From Caldifarciminota bacterium (lineage in GTDB: Bacteria > Hydrothermota > Hydrothermia > Hydrothermales > JAJRUZ01): DNA of 51,277 nt. A program made the position numbers and the translations under genes. Location: contig JAJRUZ010000039.1 of NCBI GenBank assembly GCA_024277525.1, positions 1-51,277 of the forward strand. The letters run 5' to 3'. Position 1 is the stretch's first letter, and each line of letters starts with the position of its first letter. Below the pieces are notes generated by a model. It saw only the letters and a program-made list of their open reading frames with translations, made no database searches and was not told the DNA's origin. This document shows, piece by piece, positions 43,962 to 51,277 of this stretch.

Positions 43962-43990
43962 ATTATACCATCCAAAAAAAAATTTGTCAA
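43962..43990 (-). promoter_or_regulatory. 16S rRNA promoter
   Basis: On the minus strand TTGACA (43985-43990), 17-base spacer, TATAAT (43962-43967): a perfect sigma-70 consensus. Transcription would start near 43955. The -35 box overlaps the stop codon of the DtxR gene. Confidence 0.8.
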
Positions 43991-44625
43991 GTCCTTTTAA
44001 CAAAAATTTTCTCTGCTATTTTTTCCTCCACCGAAAAAACACTCCCGTCCATCTCTATTAAAAAAACGGGTCTTCTTTTTTTAATTTTAACACAAACACC
44101 CGGAATTAATCCAAAAGATGCCATCTTATGCTTTATTCTTCTATCATCAATATTTATGGAAATTATCTTCGCACTCTCATTCTCCCTTAAATGATAAAGC
44201 GGAAGTAAAAAGGGCTTCAAATCCGTCTTCTGCTTTCCGCAACATTTTCCCCTGGGAATCGGCTTTCCGTGAGGACAAACCCTCGGATGACCGAACAATA
44301 TACAAATCCTCTCCGTAGCCTCCTCGGTCAAAATATGTTCCAGCCTGCAAGCAGCTTCATTTGAAAATCTGCTATCGGTTTCAATTATTTCCGAAAAAAG
44401 CCACTCAGCCAATCGCAACCTCCTTATAATCTCTGAACCGATATGCCTCCCCTGATCGGTTAAAACCCATCTTCCGTCTTTCTCCTCAGCATAACCTTTT
44501 TTTACAAGCTCCCTGTAATCCCTTTCATTTATGGAATACTTGTTTATGGGCGCAAGCTCCCTTTCATCCCAGCCCTCCTCCCTCAACCACAGGAGCTTGA
44601 TTGCTTCTTCAAGTCTTATATCCAT
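43987..44625 (-). CDS. DtxR/MntR-type metal repressor with C-terminal FeoA domain
   Basis: 212 residues. Winged helix (about 1-65, ELAPINKYSINERDYRELVKKGYAEEKDGRWVLTDQG), dimerisation/metal domain (EAACRLEHILTEEATERICILFGHPRVCPHGKPIP), then an FeoA/SH3-like domain (about 140-210, ESAKIISINIDDRRIKHKMASFGLIPGVCVKI). The protein probably senses Fe(II) and represses the feo operon. It lies directly after feoB and the zinc ribbon on the same strand, and no separate feoA gene is seen. Confidence 0.9.
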   Translation of the reverse strand: MDIRLEEAIKLLWLREEGWDERELAPINKYSINERDYRELVKKGYAEEKDGRWVLTDQGRHIGSEIIRRLRLAEWLFSEIIETDSRFSNEAACRLEHILTEEATERICILFGHPRVCPHGKPIPRGKCCGKQKTDLKPFLLPLYHLRENESAKIISINIDDRRIKHKMASFGLIPGVCVKIKKRRPVFLIEMDGSVFSVEEKIAEKIFVKRT

Positions 44626-44626
44626 T

Positions 44627-44845
44627 TTATTTTTTCAAAATTTTTTTAATTTTATTCCACAATTTCAAAAATAAATTTTCATAATCTTTCATCATTATAT
44701 TATCATACCCGCAATTCGGACATTTTGCAAAATTACAACCCTTTTTCAATTCAAAAACAGGACATTTTTCACACACCGGAGAATCATAATCCGGTTCAAA
44801 TTCAAATCCGCAAACCGCACATTTTATCTTATTTATACCGGCCAT
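44627..44845 (-). CDS. FeoB-associated zinc-ribbon protein
   Basis: 72 residues. CAVCGFEFEP, CEKCPVFELKKGCNFAKCPNCGY give three Cys pairs and an extra Cys, enough for two metal sites. A basic tail follows (LWNKIKKILKK). It overlaps feoB by 13 bases and ends 1 base before the DtxR gene. It is the kind of small Cys-rich FeoC-like partner found in feo operons; whether it binds zinc, iron or a cluster is not known. Confidence 0.8.
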   Translation of the reverse strand: MAGINKIKCAVCGFEFEPDYDSPVCEKCPVFELKKGCNFAKCPNCGYDNIMMKDYENLFLKLWNKIKKILKK

Positions 44846-46803
44846 TTTTCAAGTATAATCCTTATTATAAAGCCGATAAACACCGCATAAGGGATAATAA
44901 ATAAGGAAATATAAACTGCTGTTTTCAATCCCCTTTCTTTTATTATAATAAGGAAATTCGCAATACAGGGTATAAAGAGTGTAATTGTGACCATACTCAC
45001 AATCAATTGAGAAACATTCAAAAGACCCATTTCTTTTAAACGATAAAACCCGGCCGCACCGTAATCCCTTCTCAAAAACCCCATTATAAAGCCTATTGCC
45101 GCTTCTTTCGGAAGCCCGAGTATATTCTTAACAACGGGTTTGAAAAGGTCCTCCAACCGGGCAAGTATGTGCGTTTTATCCATAATAAAAAGAATAGCTG
45201 TTCCGAGTATAAAAATCGGAATTACTTCTTTTAAATACCATTCAAGACGAGCCATTGTTTTAAATAAAATGTTTTGAAAAGAAGGAACCCTTAGAGGAGG
45301 AATTTCCATAAGAAAGAAACTTTCTTTTCCTTTTATGATTTTTGAAGCAAGAAATCCTACAAGAAGAATATTAAAAGAAATCGCAAAAGCCCATATTAGA
45401 AATGCGGAAAAGGAAACACCGGACATCAATGCCATTATCACTCCCATTTGAGCAGAACAGGGAATTCCCAAAGCAAGCAAAAAGGTAACTATTATTTTTT
45501 CTTTTTTTGTCTCAAGGGTTCTTGTGGTAACCGTAGCCATTGTATCACATCCCAATCCGAGAAGCATGGGTAAGACCGCCCTACCCGAAAGCCCGATTTT
45601 TTTGAAAAAATTGTTAAGTAATGTAGCAAGTCTGGGAAAATATCCGGAATCTTCAAGAATTCCGAAGGCTATGAAAAATGTAATAATGACAGGAAAAATT
45701 ATTGCAAGACCGTATGTCAGAGCCATTGTAAAAACCCCGAATTCTCCCACAAAAAACTCCTTTATGACCGAGGGAAGGGGCAGTAAATTAAAAATTTTGA
45801 TTATAAAAGGATTTATAAATTTACCGAAAACTTTATTTTCCAAAAAATCAACAAATACTCCTGCACCCAATACACCGACAAATTCATACAAAAGGAAAAG
45901 CACAAATCCCAAAAAAATATAACCCCAGAAGGGATGAATCATAAATTTATCAAGAAATTCCGTGATTTTGTTTTTGTAAATTTTCTCCCTTTTTACAATA
46001 ACTCCATCCAAAATTTTCTGAACATTTTTATTTATATCGGAAATTAAAACAAATTCAATCGGTTCGGGTAAAATCTTTTCCAAGTCTTCCCTTATTTTCA
46101 AAATTCTTTTAAAATCTTTTTCTTTTAATTTATTTTTCAATCTTTCCTCTGAGATTTTTTCACCCGAAAGAAAGAGATGAAGAATACCCCTTTCCCTTTC
46201 AATCGGCTCTTTTATAATTTTTTTAATATCTTTAATTACCTTTTCTATTTTTTTGTCAAAAGAGAAATCAATTTCCGGGACAGAAGCCTTTTCAACGCTC
46301 ATAAAAAGTTCCCTTATTCCCCTTCCGTGAATTGCAACCGTCTTAATTACAGGGATACCGAGCAATGAACTCAATTTTTTCTCATCAATCTCAATACCCC
46401 TCATCTTTGCCTCATCCCACATATTTAATACCAACACCGTAGGAAAATTGAAGAGTTTTAACTCAAATAAAAGCAAAAATGCCCTCTTCAAATTCTTTGC
46501 ATCAGCAATTAAAACAACAACATCCGGGTCTTCCTCTAACAATATTGAAACCGTTACCTTCTCGTCTTCGGTTCTTGCAAGCAAACTTTGAACACCCGGA
46601 GAATCAATTACAAGCACATTTTCTCCCGAACCTTTTAAAAATCCCCTGTAAATTTCAACCGTTGTTCCGGGATAATTTGATACGGTTACATATTTTCCCG
46701 TTAAATGATTAAAAATTACGGATTTCCCCACATTCGGATTCCCGACAAGCACTATCTTTTTCTTGATTTTTTCGGTTTTCAAAGGTAAACCGTGATTATG
46801 CAT
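44833..46803 (-). CDS. feoB: Ferrous iron transporter FeoB
   Basis: 656 residues. Small GTPase domain first: G1 GNPNVGKS, G3 DSPGVQS, G4 LNMWDEA. Helical GDI-like domain at about 170-250, then about 8 membrane helices with two Gate-type domains (GLGCDTMATVTTRTLETKKEK with Cys, and RRDYGAAGFYRL). It imports Fe(II). The ATG sits 5 bases after a TATAAT box (leaderless). First gene of the feoB-zinc ribbon-DtxR/FeoA operon. Confidence 0.96.
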   Translation of the reverse strand: MHNHGLPLKTEKIKKKIVLVGNPNVGKSVIFNHLTGKYVTVSNYPGTTVEIYRGFLKGSGENVLVIDSPGVQSLLARTEDEKVTVSILLEEDPDVVVLIADAKNLKRAFLLLFELKLFNFPTVLVLNMWDEAKMRGIEIDEKKLSSLLGIPVIKTVAIHGRGIRELFMSVEKASVPEIDFSFDKKIEKVIKDIKKIIKEPIERERGILHLFLSGEKISEERLKNKLKEKDFKRILKIREDLEKILPEPIEFVLISDINKNVQKILDGVIVKREKIYKNKITEFLDKFMIHPFWGYIFLGFVLFLLYEFVGVLGAGVFVDFLENKVFGKFINPFIIKIFNLLPLPSVIKEFFVGEFGVFTMALTYGLAIIFPVIITFFIAFGILEDSGYFPRLATLLNNFFKKIGLSGRAVLPMLLGLGCDTMATVTTRTLETKKEKIIVTFLLALGIPCSAQMGVIMALMSGVSFSAFLIWAFAISFNILLVGFLASKIIKGKESFFLMEIPPLRVPSFQNILFKTMARLEWYLKEVIPIFILGTAILFIMDKTHILARLEDLFKPVVKNILGLPKEAAIGFIMGFLRRDYGAAGFYRLKEMGLLNVSQLIVSMVTITLFIPCIANFLIIIKERGLKTAVYISLFIIPYAVFIGFIIRIILEKWPV

Positions 46804-46808
46804 ATTTA

Positions 46809-46837
46809 ATTATAATTCAAAAATTTTACTAATTCAA
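46809..46837 (-). promoter_or_regulatory. feoB promoter, leaderless layout
   Basis: On the minus strand TTGAAT (46832-46837), 17-base spacer, TATAAT (46809-46814), 5 bases to the ATG. An inverted repeat that might be a DtxR operator was not clear. Confidence 0.6.
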
Positions 46838-46866
46838 AATTTATTCTTTTTTTAACTTCAGTTTTA

Positions 46867-47724
46867 TTATTTCAAATATCTTTCTGCTTCACTTTCGCTT
46901 TTTATAATTTTAACTTTGAGTCGTTTTGCATAACTTTCAACGCCGGGATAAGGGAAAAGGGTAATTATTATCTTTTTATCTATTTTTTCCTTTTCTTCCT
47001 CTTCGTAAAACCTTACGCTTCTTTCAAAAACTTCCAATTCTCCGAGAGTTAAAGAAGACTTTATCTCTATTGCTATTTTCTTTTTATCTCTTATTAATAT
47101 ATCAATTTCCGCGGGTCTTGGTCTTAAGAATACCTTGCATGCTTTATCCATCTTTCTCCATTTTATTACTTTATAACCGAGTTCGGGTAAAAGTTCTTCA
47201 AACCCCTTTCTGAATGTATCCTCCGCGAAAATTCCCCATCTTGAGCCGAGTGCCGAAATTCGTGAATCAATCTTTTTATCAAGCATTTCAAATCCTTTCT
47301 TCATTTCATTTATAAGTGCTTCAAATCTTTTATCAATAGACTCAAATCTCCTTTCAATCGTCTCAAATCTTTTTGCATTTGCCCGCTCCATCGCTTCAAA
47401 TCTTTTATCAATTGCCTCAAATCTTCTTTCGATTGCCTCAAATCTTTTCGCATTCTCCCTCTCAAGCATTTCAAACCTCTTTTCAATTGCCTCAAATCTC
47501 TTTGCGTTCTCCCTCTCAAGCATTTCAAACCTCTTGTTTGTTTCTTCCCTCTGTTTTTGAAGTTCAAGAAGTATTGCTTTTATATCATCCTTGGTTGCTG
47601 TTTTCTTTTCAATTATTTCTTCTATTTTCCTTTTAACCTCAGGGTGCGTTTCAATAATTTCGGGAAGTCTTTTTTCAATTATTTCAATTATTTCATCTTC
47701 GGTTAAAACCTTCTTTGTTTTCAT
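46867..47724 (-). CDS. Coiled-coil PD-(D/E)XK nuclease-like protein (DUF3782-type), paralogue 3
   Basis: 285 residues, the longest of the three close paralogues. Head TEDEIIEIIEKRLPEIIETH and EVKRKIEEIIEKKTATKDDI; coiled coil at about 52-150 with mixed 11- and 7-residue RFE units (AKRFEAIE, KRFEMLEREN); nuclease-like domain with SALGSRWGIFAEDTFRKGFE, AEID and AIEIKSSL. Compared with the gene at 8329 only the coiled coil differs much in length; the head and nuclease parts are close. Own promoter, not part of the feo operon. Confidence 0.85.
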   Translation of the reverse strand: MKTKKVLTEDEIIEIIEKRLPEIIETHPEVKRKIEEIIEKKTATKDDIKAILLELQKQREETNKRFEMLERENAKRFEAIEKRFEMLERENAKRFEAIERRFEAIDKRFEAMERANAKRFETIERRFESIDKRFEALINEMKKGFEMLDKKIDSRISALGSRWGIFAEDTFRKGFEELLPELGYKVIKWRKMDKACKVFLRPRPAEIDILIRDKKKIAIEIKSSLTLGELEVFERSVRFYEEEEKEKIDKKIIITLFPYPGVESYAKRLKVKIIKSESEAERYLK

Positions 47725-47730
47725 AAAAAA

Positions 47731-47760
47731 ATTATAAAATGTAAATTTTCATTCCTTCAA
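47731..47760 (-). promoter_or_regulatory. Promoter of paralogue 3, leaderless layout
   Basis: On the minus strand TTGAAG (47755-47760), 18-base spacer, TATAAT (47731-47736), 6 bases to the ATG. Confidence 0.5.
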
Positions 47761-47786
47761 ACCGGTATTGAGTTTTTACGGTTATA

Positions 47787-48566
47787 TCAGGATTTAAAAA
47801 TATCAAGCAAAAAATCATGGGCATGGGGATTACCTGCTATTATGTTCCCTGTTTTAAGATGATTTCTTTTTCCTTTCATATCACTTGTCTTACCTCCTGC
47901 TTCCTCAATAATTAACACTCCTGCAAGGATATCCCATGGAGAGAGTCCGAATTCAAAGAATCCGTCATATCTTCCGCATGCAACATAGGCAAGGTCCTGA
48001 GAGGCGGAACCGGGTCTTCTTAAATCATCAACATTTTCAAAAATTTCCTTTAATTTTTTGTAATAAGTTTCCCAGTATTTTCTCTTTCTGAAGGGGAAGC
48101 CCGTTCCTATTAAAAAGCCGTCCTCTTTTTTCTTTGAAGATACTTTTATCCTTCTTCCGTTTAAATAAGCTCCTTCACCTTTTACTGCCCAGAAGAGTTC
48201 ATTTAAAAGGGGAATATAAACGAGTCCAACATAAGGTTCTCCTTCTTTAACATAGGCAATTGAAAAGGCAAAAAAGGGAATTCTCTGGACAAAATTTCTT
48301 GTCCCATCAAGAGGGTCACATATAAATCCTTCTTTTAAAAAATTTCCGCCCGTTTCCTCTCCGAGAAAGGGTATTTCTTTAAAATCTTTTTTAAGAATCT
48401 TTTTAACCTTTCTTTCAACCTTAAAATCAACCTCACTTACATAATCACTTTTTGATTTTATTTTGTATTCTGTAAACTCTTTTTCATATTCCTCTTTTAA
48501 AATTTTTCCTGCCTCTTCGGCACATAATTTGAAGGTATCAAGAATTTTTAAAAGTTTATCCTTCAT
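47787..48566 (-). CDS. Inositol monophosphatase-family phosphatase
   Basis: 259 residues. Metal sites: LGEETGG, CDPLDGTRNFVQ and SPWDILAGVLIIEEAGG, the three IMPase motifs. Members dephosphorylate inositol phosphate, fructose bisphosphate or related sugars, or PAP. It overlaps the mannose-1-phosphate guanylyltransferase gene by one base; in thermophiles inositol phosphatases can serve osmolyte synthesis, and the neighbour makes a mannosyl-solute role worth considering. Confidence 0.9.
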   Translation of the reverse strand: MKDKLLKILDTFKLCAEEAGKILKEEYEKEFTEYKIKSKSDYVSEVDFKVERKVKKILKKDFKEIPFLGEETGGNFLKEGFICDPLDGTRNFVQRIPFFAFSIAYVKEGEPYVGLVYIPLLNELFWAVKGEGAYLNGRRIKVSSKKKEDGFLIGTGFPFRKRKYWETYYKKLKEIFENVDDLRRPGSASQDLAYVACGRYDGFFEFGLSPWDILAGVLIIEEAGGKTSDMKGKRNHLKTGNIIAGNPHAHDFLLDIFKS

Positions 48567-49606
48567 TAAAAATATTTTTTATTCAATTTCTTCTTTAAAA
48601 TCTTCAACAACTCCTTTATACCCTGTGATTCTGATTTCGGAAAAACAAGTGTTATATCATCAGTATCAACAATAACAAGATCTTCTGTTCTGAAAAATAT
48701 TATCTTTTTATTTTTTGAAAATCCTATATTGCCCTTTGAATCAACAAAAATCACATCACCGACTTTTGAATTACCATTTTTATCCCTTTCAAGCACATTT
48801 TCAAAGGAAAGGAAAGAGCCCAGGTCTTCCCACATAAATTTTGATACAGCACATCTTATTTGAGCTGTTCTCTCAAGAACCGCATAATCAACGGAGGTTT
48901 CGGGAATCCTTTTAAAAAATCCCTTTACATCTTTCTTTTCAAGATATTTCAAATTTTTATAAAAATCCTGATTTGAATCCCTTAAAATTTCAAGAAAACT
49001 CTCTGCCTTCCATACAAACATTCCTGAGTTCCACAAAAAATTTCCCTTTTTCAAATACTTTATTGCAAGTTCCTTTTCGGGTTTCTCATGAAATTTTATA
49101 ACATTTCTCATCTCAAGCCCGTCTTTTTTCAATATTTTTTCTCCTATTTCTATATAACCGTAACCTGTTTCAGGTCTTGAGGGTTTTATACCGAAGGTGA
49201 CTATATCATTATCCGCATTTTCAAAGGCAAATAAAAGTGTTTTTTTAAAAACATCCTCTTTACTTATCACATGGTCTGCAGGAAAGATACCTATAACAGC
49301 ATTTTTATTCTTCCTGAAAAAATGATATGTTCCGTAAACGCATGTGGCTGCTGTATTTTTAGGAGCGGGTTCAACAAGTATTTTCACCTTCGGAAGTGTT
49401 CTTTTTACAAGAGTTTTTAAATAAGAAGGTACTATAACAGCAATATTTTCCTCGGGAATGACCTTTTTCAATCTCTTATAGGTCAATTTAATAAGGGGTT
49501 CACCGAGTATATCAATAAAGGGTTTCGGATTTTTTGTCCTTGAAAGGGGCCAGAGTCTTTCTCCTTTACCGCCTGCCATTATAAGGGCATAATAATTTTC
49601 TCTCAT
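48566..49606 (-). CDS. manC: Mannose-1-phosphate guanylyltransferase
   Basis: 346 residues, the short form without the isomerase domain. Nucleotide-binding MAGGKGERLWPLSRTKNPKPF-like start, FPADHVI with the metal Asp, GYGYIEIG, FHEKP and WNSGMFVWK are all present. It makes GDP-mannose for glycans or compatible solutes. GGAGGAACAAA precedes the ATG, and its start overlaps the end of the SPFH gene. Confidence 0.93.
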   Translation of the reverse strand: MRENYYALIMAGGKGERLWPLSRTKNPKPFIDILGEPLIKLTYKRLKKVIPEENIAVIVPSYLKTLVKRTLPKVKILVEPAPKNTAATCVYGTYHFFRKNKNAVIGIFPADHVISKEDVFKKTLLFAFENADNDIVTFGIKPSRPETGYGYIEIGEKILKKDGLEMRNVIKFHEKPEKELAIKYLKKGNFLWNSGMFVWKAESFLEILRDSNQDFYKNLKYLEKKDVKGFFKRIPETSVDYAVLERTAQIRCAVSKFMWEDLGSFLSFENVLERDKNGNSKVGDVIFVDSKGNIGFSKNKKIIFFRTEDLVIVDTDDITLVFPKSESQGIKELLKILKKKLNKKYF

Positions 49607-50538
49607 TTTGTTCCTCCTCTTTGCGGTATTTGAATAAGTGGAGTCAATCTTTGATCAAAGGGAAGCACAACCACCGTATTATTCGGAGAGTTTATAAGTT
49701 CTTTAAGTGTATTTATATAATACCATTGCAAATAATTTGAAGTAAGCGAATTGGCTATGATTCTCTGTGCATCAGCAATGCCTTCTGCTTCAACCCTTTT
49801 TCTTTCCGCCTCCCTTTTTTCCTTCTCAAGAACAAACCTCATTTTTTCTGCTTCCTGTTCTGCTTCCAGTTTTGCTTCAATTGCGGCTTTGACTTTGGTG
49901 GGCAAATCAATATTTCTTACGAGAACCTTCTCAAGAACTATACCCCTTTCCTTAAGTTGAGGTTCCAAGATTTCTGCAATTTTATTCGAAAACTCCTGTC
50001 TTTTCTCGGAATATACCGAAACCGCGTTATAAAGGGCTGCTGCGTCCCTTATTGCGGTTCTTATAGCCGGTCTCACAATTTTATATACATAATATTTTCC
50101 TATTTTTCTGTACACTTCAACTGCCCGGGAGGGGTCAAGTCTGAACCACACGGTTATGTCAAAAACAAGTTGAAGACCGTCCTTTGAAAGAGCTCTTATT
50201 GCGTCATCGCCCTTTATCTGACCTTCATATGTTCTTTTACTCATTGTATAAGCCTGTGTTCTTATATCCATCTTCACAACCTTTACAAACGGATTTTTAA
50301 TATGGAACCCCTCGGTAAAAATCTCTTTTTTAAGTTTACCGAAAAGTATCTGTAGCCCGATTTCACCCGGATTAATTATTACAAAAGAATTAAGAGCTAT
50401 TATGAGTCCTCCGAAGGTGCAAAGTCCACCGGATATAAACTTTGCTATTTTCCTGTCTGAATCAGCTGTAAACAAATAACCCCCGAACACTAAACCAATA
50501 ACGCCTATTATTAAAATAATTAATGCAAATATAACCAT
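49603..50538 (-). CDS. SPFH/prohibitin-like membrane protein
   Basis: 311 residues. Two hydrophobic segments near the N-terminus (about 1-25 and 35-55), then the Band 7/SPFH domain (INPGEIGLQILFGKLKKEIFTEGFHIKNPFVKVV...) and an Ala/Glu-rich coiled coil (about 215-265, AKLEAEQEAEKMRFVLEKEK). Prohibitin-like proteins form membrane rings and control FtsH-type proteases or lipid domains. First gene of the run to manC and the phosphatase, with a 4-base overlap. Confidence 0.9.
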   Translation of the reverse strand: MVIFALIILIIGVIGLVFGGYLFTADSDRKIAKFISGGLCTFGGLIIALNSFVIINPGEIGLQILFGKLKKEIFTEGFHIKNPFVKVVKMDIRTQAYTMSKRTYEGQIKGDDAIRALSKDGLQLVFDITVWFRLDPSRAVEVYRKIGKYYVYKIVRPAIRTAIRDAAALYNAVSVYSEKRQEFSNKIAEILEPQLKERGIVLEKVLVRNIDLPTKVKAAIEAKLEAEQEAEKMRFVLEKEKREAERKRVEAEGIADAQRIIANSLTSNYLQWYYINTLKELINSPNNTVVVLPFDQRLTPLIQIPQRGGTK

Positions 50539-50555
50539 GATTTAACCGGTATTAA

Positions 50556-50570
50556 AGGGATTTGAACCCT
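50556..50570 (-). other. tRNA T-arm-like hairpin before the SPFH gene
   Basis: On the minus strand AGGG TTCAAAT CCCT, with T-loop-like sequence, then TTAATACCGG and the ATG 17 bases later. No tRNA body upstream. Confidence 0.4.
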
Positions 50571-50838
50571 GTTTTTGATAATAATAAATTTTATTTTAAA
50601 ATCATAAAATTTTTCCTTAAAATGCATTGATTATGTAATTTTTGGATTTTTATATGCTCTTTTACGTATTGCCTCGTTGTAAGCAAAAAATATTTAACCC
50701 ATGTTTGCCATTTTTTTGAATAAAAATTTGTAGATTTTTGGTTTTTCAATTTTTAAAGTCCTTGATTTTCAACAATTTTCTTTTTTCATGGTTTTTGATT
50801 CTTAAATTTTTGTGGGGACAAATTTTTAGAATAAATAC

Positions 50839-50867
50839 TTGAAATTTTTATAAAATTCTTGTATAAT
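50839..50867 (+). promoter_or_regulatory. Strong promoter with no gene after it
   Basis: TTGAAA (50839-50844), 17-base spacer, TATAAT (50862-50867). The plus strand downstream has only very short frames. A small RNA or an IS remnant is possible. Confidence 0.5.
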
Positions 50868-51066
50868 TACACACAAACCCCAAGTCTCCTAATTTTTAAG
50901 ATATCTGGTGTGGAAATTCCGAAGGCAAAAGAAGTGGGGACAAACTAAAAAATGAAGTTATTGTCTCCCAACAACTTTCTAATTCAAATGGCAAAGATGG
51001 GGTAATATTTGCACCCGCCAAATTTTTTTATGAGATGTTTTCTATACTCTACCTTCATTGTAAATA

Positions 51067-51277
51067 TCAAATTTTTAAAGAAATAGTCAAAGTGTAATCC
51101 CTTTTATATGATTTCATTTTTAAATCCTCATTGTTTTTATAATTAAAACTGAAAATTAAGGGATTAATTATTAAATTTAAATTAAATCCGTAATTTCTGA
51201 CAGCATAAATGTTTTTGCCGATACTCCTCTCCTCTGTTAAAAATAAGTTTAAATTAAAGTTCTTTAAATTCACACCA
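51067..51277 (-). CDS. C-terminal end of a probable outer-membrane protein (partial)
   Basis: The frame is open to the window edge and ends at 51067; about 69 residues are visible. Alternating strands (NLNLIINPLIFSFNY) and a final strand YKRDYTLTISLKI resemble the last strands of a large barrel, though the final residue is Ile rather than Phe. The gene continues beyond the window. Confidence 0.55.
   Translation of the reverse strand, partial: GVNLKNFNLNLFLTEERSIGKNIYAVRNYGFNLNLIINPLIFSFNYKNNEDLKMKSYKRDYTLTISLKI

Larger units (their letters stand above)
50539..51066. other. Gene-poor stretch with promoter and short direct repeats
   Basis: About 530 bases without a credible gene. It holds a T-arm-like hairpin (50556-50570), two direct repeats GTGGGGACAAA (50812-50822 and 50934-50944) and a strong plus-strand promoter (50839-50867). 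The repeats may be ends of a lost insertion sequence. Confidence 0.45.

Noticed and set aside
50541-50640. Possible tRNA gene on the minus strand
   Set aside because: Only a T-arm and an acceptor-like tail are seen; no D-arm or anticodon arm and no matching 5' acceptor strand.

Overview
The window looks like a piece of a low-GC, probably thermophilic bacterial genome. Protein genes are AT-rich, while the single 16S rRNA gene is strikingly GC-rich, the usual contrast in thermophiles. C-terminal sorting-type domains, an alpha-2-macroglobulin, FG-GAP sensor domains, many beta-barrel proteins and a V-type ATPase A subunit together suggest a lineage such as candidate phylum WOR-3/Hydrothermae or another FCB relative. 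This placement is inference; the 16S sequence would settle it. Many genes carry a TTGAnn-17/18-TATAAT promoter only 5-9 bases before the start codon, which predicts leaderless mRNAs. Other genes have ordinary AGGAGG sites that match the intact 16S anti-SD tail.

Layout. 0-8.3 kb: the tail of a sorting-domain protein with two REP elements inside it, a large secreted protein, a frameshifted barrel gene, and a Lol-like operon (LolA-like protein, an unknown protein, two FtsX permeases) without an ATPase. 8.3-18.5 kb: accessory region with two PD-(D/E)XK coiled-coil paralogues, a DUF433/PIN toxin-antitoxin pair, a lipoprotein, a REP and palindrome cluster, a sigma-54 two-component pair with an FG-GAP sensor, a TPR protein, a frameshifted LolD-type ATPase, an AbrB antitoxin with an internally deleted toxin, and a MITE-like IS remnant. 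18.5-31.9 kb: housekeeping genes: a D-cysteine desulfhydrase-like enzyme, a lone V-ATPase A subunit, the alpha operon (rpmJ-rpsM-rpsK-rpsD-rpoA-rplQ), a K+ transporter, a TPR lipoprotein, pyrK-pyrD-pyrF, a double-hotdog thioesterase, a stop-interrupted PD-(D/E)XK-like gene and a small kinase.

31.9-42.2 kb: an alpha-2-macroglobulin split by a one-base shift, with a TonB-receptor-like module where the bait region should be; a small symporter accessory protein plus SSS symporter; a second MITE copy; an orphan HicB; an epimerase and a GT9 glycosyltransferase; two barrel proteins. 42.2-44 kb: an isolated 16S rRNA with its own consensus promoter and a perfect 21-bp processing stem. 44-51.3 kb: an iron uptake operon (feoB, zinc ribbon, DtxR-FeoA fusion), a further PD-(D/E)XK paralogue, an operon of SPFH protein, mannose-1-phosphate guanylyltransferase and inositol-phosphatase-like enzyme, then a gene-poor stretch and the end of another barrel protein.

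At least five genes show a single-base indel, mostly in homopolymer runs, and one shows a GAA to TAA nonsense change. Either these accessory and surface genes are decaying or the assembly has residual indel errors. No complete tRNA, 23S, 5S or CRISPR array was found.
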